Positions 1-5,903 of a stretch of DNA of 5,903 bases are shown in pieces. Below the pieces are notes generated by a model. That model did not search any database. It was not told the origin of the DNA and saw only the letters and a list, made by a program, of their open reading frames with translations. The first letter of the stretch is position 1, and the number at the start of each line of letters is the position of its first letter. Position numbers and translations under genes: made by a program. Origin of the DNA: an uncultured Erysipelotrichaceae bacterium (GTDB lineage Bacteria; Bacillota_I; Bacilli_A; RFN20; CAG-826); assembly GCA_902782395.1 (NCBI GenBank), contig CACZNF010000051.1:1-5903 (forward strand), in the 5' to 3' direction.

Positions 1-1695
1 CTCTTTGATGTCATGTGCAATAGCGTAAGCTTCCCAAAGAGCGGCACTCTTTTCAGGGAAAGCATCATTATCTTTACCGCTTATAGAAGTGATACGAGAA
101 ACGCCAAAGTCATCATACTTATAATTGCTATATAAGCCTACTTCATCATCGTATTCTAAACTTTCATTACCAAAGGCATAATCAATACCACCATGGGCTA
201 AAGTCATATAGAAATTGAAGACGTGATTGATTTCATGAAGCAAAGCTTTGCCTGAACGGTAGTTCTTATGCATAGTAATGACTCTATGCCCTTCACCACT
301 TCTATAGTCTTCTTGTCTTTTAACAAATAATTCGACTTTGGAATTTCTAAAGCCATAAATGGCTTGTTTAGCGTCACCAACGCAGAAGAGATGGGCTCTT
401 GAGCCATCTTCTTTTTCTTTCAAAAGACTATTAATAATATCTTCTTGGAAATCATTAGTGTCTTGATATTCATCCACCATGATGAACTTGAATTGGTTGC
501 GAACACTCTTTGCAGCGGCTTCATATTTAGGATTAGTTAAAAGAGAAACTGCTTTTAAAAGGATGTCGTTAAATTCAAATGAGTTGGTGACACGTTTATA
601 ATCACTAATGCCTTTATCTAATTCCTTAATGATTTCTAGCATTAAAGCGATATCATCTTGGAAGTATTTGAGCTTATCAATTTCTTTATCAAAGCTATCA
701 ATTAAGAGAAGAGAATCTAATCTCTTATCATCACCTTTAAATAGGCTTCTAAAGATTTTATTAACTTCGATATCTTTATCGCTTTCAAAGTCTTTCCCTT
801 TCATTCTTGAAGGAAGAAGTGTTTCATCACTAGCGAGTTCTTTGATCTTCTTTAAGAAATCATTAGGTTCACTTCTTAAAGCATCTTTTAATCTTTGATA
901 GGTTTTTTGGTTATAAGGATCATTAGCGAAACTACATAAGTTTTCGTCAATTTCAAAAGCGTCTTTATTGCTAAACAACTGTGCGATTAAAGCGGGGTTA
1001 TCTCCAAATATGACGTCGTAATTCTTTTCAATAAACCAAGCTTCCTTGATTGTATCGATGATTGTGCGTTTATTCGCGGCCACTAGTTCATTAATAACTC
1101 TTTTAAAGTAAGCTTCACTAAGATACTTTTCATCATAGTGGTTAATGATTTGTTCTTTCTTCTCTAAAGAGAGTTTATCTAGTTGTTTGTATAAATCTAA
1201 AATGACTGTCTTAGTGTTTTCATCACCAGACATATTAAATTTGCAAAGCGTTTTGATTAATCTTTGACGTTTATTTTCATCAACATAGTAACCATGTAAT
1301 ATCTCATCTAATAAAACATTCTTTTTCGCTGTTATAACATCAGGGTTAGCTAAGTTGATATTGGAAGAGATACCTAAAACATCAGCGTATGAGGCCACTA
1401 AGTATCTGGCGAATGAGTCAAATGTTTGAATGTGCGCGCAAGCGACTTGTTCAGCGATATCGTCTTGATGATTATCTTTAAATACTTTGATAATTCTATT
1501 ACGCATTTCATGAGCGGCGTTATCAGTGAAAGTAAGCACTAATAATTCGCTTGGTTTAACTTCACCATTAGCGATGATTCTATACACTTTTTCTGCGAGT
1601 GTTTTGGTTTTACCAGAACCCGCACCAGCGGCCACTAAAACATCTTCCGTAATAGGAGCGGTAATCGCAGATAATTGATCTTTATTAAAACCCAT
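1..1695 (-). CDS. addA: AddA helicase-nuclease subunit, N-terminal part (runs off left edge)
   Basis: This is the ATP-driven 3'-5' helicase and nuclease subunit of the AddAB complex, which unwinds and resects double-strand DNA ends to load RecA in the cytoplasm. The 565 visible residues carry superfamily 1A helicase motifs in order: Q-motif Gln7 (NKDQLSAI), Walker A AAGAGSGKT at 22-30, motif Ia LTFTDNAAHEM near residue 50, Walker B DEYQDTN at 408-414, motif III VGDAKQAIYGFR at 439-450 and motif IV NYRS at 478-481. The frame has no stop codon from 1695 to the window edge. AddA proteins are usually about 1,200 residues, so the later helicase motifs and the C-terminal PD-(D/E)XK nuclease domain should lie outside the window. 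The ATG follows AAAGGAG at good spacing and begins 2 bp after the addB stop, so the pair is probably translationally coupled. PcrA/UvrD is less likely, given the long insertion between motifs Ia and II and the adjacent addB. Confidence 0.95.
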   Translation of the reverse strand, partial: MGFNKDQLSAITAPITEDVLVAAGAGSGKTKTLAEKVYRIIANGEVKPSELLVLTFTDNAAHEMRNRIIKVFKDNHQDDIAEQVACAHIQTFDSFARYLVASYADVLGISSNINLANPDVITAKKNVLLDEILHGYYVDENKRQRLIKTLCKFNMSGDENTKTVILDLYKQLDKLSLEKKEQIINHYDEKYLSEAYFKRVINELVAANKRTIIDTIKEAWFIEKNYDVIFGDNPALIAQLFSNKDAFEIDENLCSFANDPYNQKTYQRLKDALRSEPNDFLKKIKELASDETLLPSRMKGKDFESDKDIEVNKIFRSLFKGDDKRLDSLLLIDSFDKEIDKLKYFQDDIALMLEIIKELDKGISDYKRVTNSFEFNDILLKAVSLLTNPKYEAAAKSVRNQFKFIMVDEYQDTNDFQEDIINSLLKEKEDGSRAHLFCVGDAKQAIYGFRNSKVELFVKRQEDYRSGEGHRVITMHKNYRSGKALLHEINHVFNFYMTLAHGGIDYAFGNESLEYDDEVGLYSNYKYDDFGVSRITSISGKDNDAFPEKSAALWEAYAIAHDIKE

Positions 1696-1697
1696 AT

Positions 1698-4139
1698 CTA
1701 CTTTTCTCCTTTCTGGAATCGTTTCCAAATCTTCTTACGGTAATCCACCGCATCTGATTTATCGTGATAGCATACTGCTTTATAAGGGCAATATGTACAC
1801 ACTAGTTTTTTATCATTAAATTCACTTGGGGATAATGAAGTTGGGGCAATTGGAAAATCCGCCTCGCATATGCGATGAATTGTTTCAATTGCCGCCTCTT
1901 TAGCATCTTCCACTAAATCGTTTAAATTGTATTTATCAATAAGAACTTTCTTATTATCAATGATTTGCTCATCACCTTCAGGATCATTAAATTGATTCTT
2001 AACTTGCAGTAAATTAGTGCCCTTGGTCACTACTTTGCCTGTTTTAGTGTTGAACGCTGATGGGTCAACAGAGATGATATAGTTTGTGTCTTGATTATTA
2101 ATACCGGATAAACGGAAAGAACTAATCAGATTCTTTTCCATTAAACGTGGAGTGTTATTATCTTTGAAACCAGATTTAATGCTATTGAAATAAAGGTGTT
2201 GGATATAAAAGCCCCCAAAGACACCGCCTTTCGTATAGAAGTCTGGTTGGATGTTCTCTTCAATTGCATAGTAATAAAGAGGTAATTGAATAGATTTACC
2301 AAGGAATACTTCTAATGGTTTAAATGATTCACTACCGGACTTATAGTCCACGATTGAGTAATACTTTTTATCATTAAGTTCAGTAACCACGATTTTATCA
2401 ATACGACCACTGAAGTTATATGTTTCACCTTGATTATCTTCTAATTTGAATTTAATGCTTAATTCATAATCATCTTCCACTGGTTTAGCAAAAGAAATAT
2501 CGTCACTGACCTTACGATAAGTCTTAATAAGTTTTCTTAACCAATGCTTAATGATTTCTAAAGACGCTAGTTCTTCTGGGGTTGGTTCTATTTCATTTTT
2601 CTCAAATTCTTTTAAGAATGTTTCTTCCCCTTCTTTAAAAGCTTCTTCTAAATTAAAGTCAGAATGATTAAACCTCTCAAACACTTTATGGATGAAGGTA
2701 CCATTAAATCTTCTTGAATAATCATCTCTTTTAATAGGAATAAGAATATTTAAGTAATATTTAAAAGGACAGTTGATATATGTTTCTAAATTGGTGATAT
2801 ACCAAGTATCTTTTTTAAAGTCATTACCACATTCAATTGGTGTGTATCTTTGATCGTATGTACGATAGAAGTATTCACTTACCCTAGCGTTTTCTTTATC
2901 TAATATCATTGAGCGACGAATATCAGATGCATCGCTTGTAAATGTTGGAAAGAAGAGAGTGTCATCTTCCATTTTGATATTATCTTTCCAACCGAGTTCG
3001 TCCACTAATGGTGAATCATAGATCAGTTCATTTAAGTGTTTTTTAACACGGGAAAGAATAGCGACATTATTGTGTCTTAAGAAGTTAATCTTGTTTCTTC
3101 TTTCCACTGCGGTCTTTTGATAAGAAGTGTTATAACCAATTTCTTTTAAGATGGTATCTGGTAAGACATTATCATCTTGATAAATCTTATAGAACTTATC
3201 GGAATTGAAATTAGTGACGTAAGTAAAGTATTCAGGATTAAAAGTGAATTTATTAGAAATCACAATGCCCTTGTTGCCCACTGGGATACGAGTGTTTTTA
3301 GAAGCCACTATTTCTAACAAATTAGCGTACCCTATTTCAAAACTATCAAGATGACTTAAATCATAATAATCAATTAAATCTTTAAGCGCTTTAACGTCTT
3401 GATCTTCTAGTTCTTCTTGATTAAAAGCAAACTCTTTGGAGTTATATATTTCATTAATTTTAGCTTTGACCTTTTTAACGGATAATAACGGTCTTTCTTC
3501 GATATAGCAGACTGGTAAATCAAATAGATCACTCATGATTTTGACATAGAAGATATCTTCATTACCATTGATGATAATTCTGTGCTTTTGATTAACGTTT
3601 TCTTTAACCTTGTCTCTAATCCAAGAGAAGATATAAAGGAACTGCGACATCTTGTTTTCAAAATAGATGATATTAGGGCTGATATAAGCATTATTCTTAA
3701 CAAGCTCTAAATCCTCTAATCTTAATTGTTCATATGCTAGACCGTTTCTATTCATGAACTCTTGAATAGCCACGTCATATTTCATTTCAAATAAGAAGAT
3801 ATGGCTATCTTTTAATTCATATAGGCCATACTCATCCTTAACTAAGTAGCCATTGTCATTTAAATCATTGAATAATTCTTGAAGGCATTTGTTTTTAGAA
3901 ACATCCGCGGTTAAAAGAATATCTAAATATTTTTTAGCTTTCTTATAACCAATGCCCTTTTTAAGTAAGAAAGGAATTGGATCTTTAGCGAAAGAATAAG
4001 AGACCTTATTAATTAATTCATGACGGGAAATAATCTTAATATCTAATTCAGGATATTTATTTTTAAAGAGGAAAAGCGCGGATTGATAATCAAAATCCGC
4101 GACAATAATGTTTTTATCTTTAGAAAATATCTCGCGCAT
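1698..4139 (-). CDS. addB: AddB-like nuclease subunit, short form with Fe-S cluster
   Basis: This is the partner subunit of AddA, with a C-terminal RecB-type nuclease domain that cuts one strand during end resection. Nuclease residues visible are His484 (GTFIHKVFERF), Asp581 (GRID), Asp598 and Lys600 (VDYKSG) and Gln618 (QLPLYYYA). Four cysteines, Cys457 (NCPFKYYL) and Cys781/784/790 (CTYCPYKAVC), match the split 4Fe-4S staple of AddB and Cas4 nucleases: one Cys before the nuclease core and CX2CX5C after it. The protein has 813 residues, whereas Bacillus AddB has about 1,170. The N-terminal region up to about 440 shows no Walker A motif, so it is probably an inactive helicase-like scaffold in reduced form. 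The N-terminus contains IIVADFDYQSALFLF in place of the usual GRSGSGKT-type loop. It is the first gene of the operon with addA. No Shine-Dalgarno sequence precedes the ATG. Family assignment is firm; the role of the N-terminal half is inferred. Confidence 0.93.
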   Translation of the reverse strand: MREIFSKDKNIIVADFDYQSALFLFKNKYPELDIKIISRHELINKVSYSFAKDPIPFLLKKGIGYKKAKKYLDILLTADVSKNKCLQELFNDLNDNGYLVKDEYGLYELKDSHIFLFEMKYDVAIQEFMNRNGLAYEQLRLEDLELVKNNAYISPNIIYFENKMSQFLYIFSWIRDKVKENVNQKHRIIINGNEDIFYVKIMSDLFDLPVCYIEERPLLSVKKVKAKINEIYNSKEFAFNQEELEDQDVKALKDLIDYYDLSHLDSFEIGYANLLEIVASKNTRIPVGNKGIVISNKFTFNPEYFTYVTNFNSDKFYKIYQDDNVLPDTILKEIGYNTSYQKTAVERRNKINFLRHNNVAILSRVKKHLNELIYDSPLVDELGWKDNIKMEDDTLFFPTFTSDASDIRRSMILDKENARVSEYFYRTYDQRYTPIECGNDFKKDTWYITNLETYINCPFKYYLNILIPIKRDDYSRRFNGTFIHKVFERFNHSDFNLEEAFKEGEETFLKEFEKNEIEPTPEELASLEIIKHWLRKLIKTYRKVSDDISFAKPVEDDYELSIKFKLEDNQGETYNFSGRIDKIVVTELNDKKYYSIVDYKSGSESFKPLEVFLGKSIQLPLYYYAIEENIQPDFYTKGGVFGGFYIQHLYFNSIKSGFKDNNTPRLMEKNLISSFRLSGINNQDTNYIISVDPSAFNTKTGKVVTKGTNLLQVKNQFNDPEGDEQIIDNKKVLIDKYNLNDLVEDAKEAAIETIHRICEADFPIAPTSLSPSEFNDKKLVCTYCPYKAVCYHDKSDAVDYRKKIWKRFQKGEK
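1706..1712 (-). promoter_or_regulatory. addA ribosome binding site inside addB
   Basis: Read on the minus strand, the sequence is AAAGGAG followed by AAAAGTAGAT and then ATG at 1695. This is a strong Shine-Dalgarno match about 10 nt from the start. It lies within the last codons of addB, whose TAG stop falls between it and the addA start. This fixes the addA start and argues for coupled translation of the two subunits. It also contrasts with addB, which has no such site. Confidence 0.85.
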
Positions 4140-4145
4140 ATATTA

Positions 4146-4174
4146 ATTATAAAATACTTTTCTTAATTTTAAAA
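4146..4174 (-). promoter_or_regulatory. Candidate addBA promoter, very close to the start codon
   Basis: On the minus strand a perfect TATAAT lies at 4151-4146. The hexamer 17 bp upstream is TTTTAA (4174-4169), a poor -35 with 3 of 6 matches. The -10 box ends only 6 bp before the addB ATG (A at 4139), so transcription would begin at or next to the start codon. The region is extremely AT-rich, so a chance TATAAT is possible. Moderate to low confidence. Confidence 0.5.
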
Positions 4175-4216
4175 AAATTATTAAAAGTTTTTAACTTATT
4201 GAAAATAAATAATTTA

Positions 4217-4274
4217 AGACCGCATCAAAACAATATTTGCTTTTCAAATAGTTTCTCTTTAAGATAGGCGGTTT
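4217..4274. repeat. Nested inverted repeats upstream of thyA
   Basis: An outer pair, AAGACCGC against GCGGTTT (4217-4223 with 4268-4274, one G-T mismatch), encloses an inner pair, TATTTG 4234-4239 and CAAATA 4245-4250, with a 5-nt CTTTT loop. The heptamer TTTAAGA also occurs twice directly, at 4213-4219 and 4258-4264, each time just before a GC patch. If the thyA transcript starts near 4293, these sequences are not in the mRNA, so they could only act as DNA sites. They may also be chance in AT-rich sequence. Confidence 0.3.
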
Positions 4275-4286
4275 ATTGAATATAAT
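4259..4286 (+). promoter_or_regulatory. thyA operon promoter
   Basis: A perfect -10 box TATAAT lies at 4281-4286. A 4-of-6 match to the -35 consensus, TTAAGA, lies at 4259-4264, giving a 16-bp spacer. Transcription would start near 4293, leaving a short leader of about 17 nt before the thyA ATG, just long enough to hold the Shine-Dalgarno sequence. This would be the sigma-A-type promoter for thyA-folA-asnA. Confidence 0.6.
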
Positions 4287-4293
4287 ATATTCA
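4277..4293. promoter_or_regulatory. Palindromic candidate operator over the thyA -10 box
   Basis: The sequence TGAATATA-A-TATATTCA is a perfect 8-bp inverted repeat around a single central A at 4285. It covers the whole -10 hexamer and reaches the predicted transcription start, so a protein bound here would block RNA polymerase. The half-site resembles the TGAAT/ATTCA arms of ARG boxes, but the spacing is 3 bp longer than in ArgR sites. The regulator is unknown. Part of the symmetry is A/T only, but the outer TGAA/TTCA arms are not. Confidence 0.4.
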
Positions 4294-4297
4294 TTGC

Positions 4298-4302
4298 GAG
4301 GT
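4298..4302 (+). promoter_or_regulatory. thyA ribosome binding site
   Basis: GAGGT lies 7 nt upstream of the thyA ATG at 4310. It supports this start over any internal ATG such as Met12. It is the clearest ribosome binding site in the rightward operon; folA and asnA have no strong one and probably rely on coupled translation. Confidence 0.7.
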
Positions 4303-4309
4303 AACTCTT

Positions 4310-5140
4310 ATGTCAAAAGCAGATGAAATTTTTGTTAGCAACATGAAAGACATTCTTGAGAATGGCTTTTGGGACACTGATTTAAAAGTCAGACCACATT
4401 GGGAAGACGGCACTCCAGCGCACACAGTGAAAAAATTCTGTATCGTTAACCGTTATAATCTTCAAGAAGAATTACCAATCTTAACAATTAGAAGAACCGC
4501 TTTTAAGAGTTGCTTAGATGAATTACTTTGGATTTGGCAAAAGAAATCCAACAACATTCATGATTTAGGTTCTCATATTTGGGATTCCTGGGCTGATGAA
4601 AAAGGTTCCATTGGTAAAGCTTATGGCTACCAATTAGCGAAGAAATCCATTTACCCAGAAGGCGAATTCGATCAAGTCGATAGAGTTTTATATGACTTAA
4701 AACATAATCCTCAATCTAGAAGAATTATGACTAACATCTATAACTTTGAAGATTTACACGAAATGAATCTTTATCCATGCGCTTATTCCATGACATTCAA
4801 TGTCAGTGGCGATACATTAAACGGTATCTTAAATCAAAGAAGTAACGATATGTTAACAGCGAATAACTGGAACGTTTTACAATACGCTTTGCTTCTTATG
4901 ATGTTCGCGCAAGTCTCTGGCTTAAAAGCGGGTGAGCTTGTTCACGTTATCGCTGATGCGCATATCTACGATAGACACGTTGATATTGTCAAAGAAGTCA
5001 TCGCTAAACCTCAACACAAGGCACCTAAATTAAAAATGAATCCAAATGTTAAAAACTTCTATGATTTCAAAGTGGAAGATTTTGAACTTATTGATTACGA
5101 ATACGAACCTTTAGATAAGAAAATTCCAGTGGCTATTTAA
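4310..5140 (+). CDS. thyA: Thymidylate synthase
   Basis: This cytoplasmic enzyme methylates dUMP to dTMP using methylene-tetrahydrofolate and releases dihydrofolate. The 276 residues match the usual 264-280 length. Visible features are ELLWIWQ with Glu71 and Trp74, the HIWDSWADE and GKAYGYQL segments, the phosphate-binding Arg137-Arg138 (SRRIMTNIY) from the partner subunit, the catalytic nucleophile Cys157 in LYPCAYS, RSND at 177-180, the dUMP-binding Asn188 in NNWN, and HIYDRHVD at 218-225. RSND in place of the RSCD of the E. coli enzyme, and the FYDFKVEDFELIDY tail, place it with Bacillus/Clostridium ThyA rather than the proteobacterial type. It is the first gene of a rightward operon, has its own promoter and Shine-Dalgarno sequence, and lies 3 bp before the DHFR gene that would recycle its folate product. 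All key residues are present, so it should be active. Confidence 0.97.
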   Translation: MSKADEIFVSNMKDILENGFWDTDLKVRPHWEDGTPAHTVKKFCIVNRYNLQEELPILTIRRTAFKSCLDELLWIWQKKSNNIHDLGSHIWDSWADEKGSIGKAYGYQLAKKSIYPEGEFDQVDRVLYDLKHNPQSRRIMTNIYNFEDLHEMNLYPCAYSMTFNVSGDTLNGILNQRSNDMLTANNWNVLQYALLLMMFAQVSGLKAGELVHVIADAHIYDRHVDIVKEVIAKPQHKAPKLKMNPNVKNFYDFKVEDFELIDYEYEPLDKKIPVAI

Positions 5141-5143
5141 TTT

Positions 5144-5590
5144 ATGATTATTTCCATTCTTAACTGCGATAAAAAATTTGGTATTGGTAAAAGAAACGGT
5201 TTATTGTTCTCTTTACCTTTATCTTTCCCAAATAGCCAACCATTAAAAAATAGAACTCATATTGTCTTATCTCAAGACCCCACTCATAACTATGAAGGAG
5301 TTATCAATGTTCACACATTTGAAGACTTCTTAAGAAAGATGAAAGAATACGAAACAAGCGACACGGTATTCGTTATCGGTGGCGCTTCTATCTATAGACA
5401 AACTCTTCCTTACGTTGATGAAGTTTATTTAACTAAGGTCAACGCTGATGGAGGGGCAGAAGTCTTCTTCGTTAATTTAGATGAAAATCCAGACTTCGAA
5501 TGTATCGATGAAGGTACACCGATTATGGATGGAGATTTAGAAATCAGATTTACAACATATAAAAACAAGAACAAGAAAGAAATTATCTAG
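5144..5590 (+). CDS. folA: Dihydrofolate reductase-like protein with internal deletion
   Basis: Canonical DHFR reduces dihydrofolate to tetrahydrofolate with NADPH, completing the ThyA cycle. The N-terminus (MIISILNCDKKFGIGKRNG, residues 1-19) is the normal first strand and Met20-type loop. Residues 33-43 (PLKNRTHIVLS, with the folate-contacting Arg37), VIGGASIY at 77-84, LPYVDEVYLTKV at 88-99 and FTTY near the end are all typical. However, after Leu24-Pro25 the sequence jumps directly to LSFPNSQPL. Compared with E. coli or L. casei DHFR, about 20-22 residues are missing: the catalytic Asp27, helix B and the strand ending in GRxT that binds NADPH. The usual PW before this point is Leu21-Phe22. 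At 148 residues it is shorter than the usual 159-170. The reading frame is intact and the rest is well conserved, so the deletion is recent, an assembly error, or tolerated by a changed function. It overlaps nothing, starts 3 bp after thyA, and has no clear Shine-Dalgarno sequence. Confidence 0.88.
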   Translation: MIISILNCDKKFGIGKRNGLLFSLPLSFPNSQPLKNRTHIVLSQDPTHNYEGVINVHTFEDFLRKMKEYETSDTVFVIGGASIYRQTLPYVDEVYLTKVNADGGAEVFFVNLDENPDFECIDEGTPIMDGDLEIRFTTYKNKNKKEII

Positions 5591-5591
5591 T

Positions 5592-5903
5592 ATGAAAAAC
5601 AACATCTATCCAAAAAACTATCATAGTGTTCTTAACTTAGTGGACACACAAATTGCGATTAAGTTAATTAAGGACACTTTTGAAAGAGAACTCGCTAAAG
5701 ATTTACAGTTAATCCGTGTTAGTGCCCCCTTATTCGTGGAACCAAATACCGGTTTAAACGATAATTTAAATGGTTATGAACAACCAGTAGGTTTCGTTGT
5801 AAACGAAAACGGACAAGATTTAGAAATCGTTCAATCCTTAGCGAAATGGAAAAGATATGCGTTAAATAAATATGATATCGATGGTCTATATACCGATATG
5901 AAT
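5592..5903 (+). CDS. asnA: Aspartate-ammonia ligase, N-terminal part (runs off right edge)
   Basis: AsnA makes asparagine from aspartate, ammonia and ATP through an aspartyl-AMP intermediate, and its fold is related to class II aspartyl/asparaginyl-tRNA synthetases. The 104 visible residues match the family start closely: IYPKNYHSVL, the DTQIAIKLIKDTFERELAKDL helix region (about 18-38), RVSAPLFVEPNTGLNDNLNG at 42-61, the EIVQSLAKWKRYAL segment at 78-91 with conserved lysines, and GLYTDMN at the edge. Full-length AsnA is about 330-340 residues, so roughly a third is present. The ATG at 5592 is 1 nt after the folA stop and no strong Shine-Dalgarno sequence is visible (only A-rich AAGAAAG within folA), so it is probably translated by coupling. 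Its place behind thyA-folA makes it the third gene of the operon. The LNDNLNG and AKWKR segments separate it from AsnS, a true asparaginyl-tRNA synthetase. Confidence 0.93.
   Translation, partial: MKNNIYPKNYHSVLNLVDTQIAIKLIKDTFERELAKDLQLIRVSAPLFVEPNTGLNDNLNGYEQPVGFVVNENGQDLEIVQSLAKWKRYALNKYDIDGLYTDMN

Larger units (their letters stand above)
4140..4309. other. Divergent intergenic regulatory region, addBA / thyA-folA-asnA
   Basis: This 170-bp spacer is the only sizeable non-coding stretch in the window and holds the promoters of both operons. The left part (4140-4215) is almost pure A/T with poly-A and poly-T tracts, as expected of upstream promoter DNA. The right part has two small GC patches that are complementary to each other (ACCGC 4219-4223 and GCGGT 4268-4272), a short inverted repeat between them, and the thyA promoter. 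I see no small ORF, tRNA or recognisable riboswitch in it. Confidence 0.8.

Noticed and set aside
204..407. 67-residue open frame on the minus strand
   Set aside because: It lies entirely inside addA in another frame, over the region encoding helicase motifs III and IV (VGDAKQAIYGFR, NYRS). It has no ribosome binding site and no family resemblance.
608..898. 96-residue open frame on the plus strand
   Set aside because: It is antisense to the addA coding frame, which is intact throughout. The composition (mostly Ser, Leu, Ile, Lys) is what the reverse of an AT-rich, Asp/Glu/Lys-rich gene gives.
4277..4293. ArgR (ARG box) site upstream of thyA
   Set aside because: The arms TGAAT and ATTCA fit, but the spacer between them is 7 nt rather than the 4 nt of the ARG box, and thyA-folA is not a known ArgR target. 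It is kept only as a palindrome of unknown partner.
4200..4309. Folate (THF) or other riboswitch in the thyA leader
   Set aside because: The predicted leader is only about 17 nt, and the spacer does not show the conserved helices or GC-rich core of known THF riboswitches.
4838..4875. RSND and TANNWN in ThyA instead of the E. coli RSCD and LGxPFN
   Set aside because: RSND is normal in the Bacillus ThyA type, and ANNWN is familiar from Clostridia-like ThyA. The catalytic Cys157 and Asn188 are present, so this is a subfamily trait and not an active-site defect.
4310..5590. UGA read as tryptophan (Mycoplasma-type code)
   Set aside because: Every Trp codon checked is TGG and no in-frame TGA occurs, which is not expected for an AT-rich genome using the recoded UGA.

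Overview
The window is AT-rich, gene-dense DNA with standard-code use: all seven Trp codons of thyA are TGG, no in-frame TGA occurs in any gene, and the visible stops are TAG, TAA and TAG. The recombination enzyme is of the AddAB type, ThyA is of the Bacillus/Clostridium kind, and Arg codons are mostly AGA/CGT. Together these suggest a low-GC Bacillota or Mycoplasmatota-like bacterium that keeps the standard code (Erysipelotrichia, Acholeplasma or RF39-like). The exact lineage is inference. No mobile element, CRISPR array, tRNA or rRNA was seen.

Layout: two divergent operons share an AT-rich spacer (4140-4309). Leftwards on the minus strand run addB (4139-1698) and addA (1695 to beyond the left edge). 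They are separated by 2 bp, and the addA ribosome binding site lies inside the end of addB. Rightwards on the plus strand run thyA (4310-5140), a folA-like gene (5144-5590) and asnA (5592 to beyond the right edge), with gaps of 3 bp and 1 bp. Together these genes cover all but about 3% of the window.

Function: AddA and AddB form the helicase-nuclease that resects double-strand breaks for RecA-dependent repair. ThyA makes dTMP and releases dihydrofolate, which FolA normally reduces back to tetrahydrofolate, so thyA-folA is a classic metabolic pair. AsnA makes asparagine from aspartate and ammonia.

Most notable points: (1) the FolA protein has an otherwise good DHFR sequence but lacks about 20-22 residues in one clean block just after the LP motif, which removes the catalytic acid, helix B and the NADPH-binding GRxT region. 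(2) AddB is short (813 residues) and has no Walker A motif. (3) addB appears to have no Shine-Dalgarno sequence, and its -10 box is so close to the ATG that the mRNA may be leaderless. (4) A perfect 8+1+8 palindrome covers the thyA -10 box and predicted transcription start, which looks like a repressor operator. I do not see a wholly new multi-gene system here.
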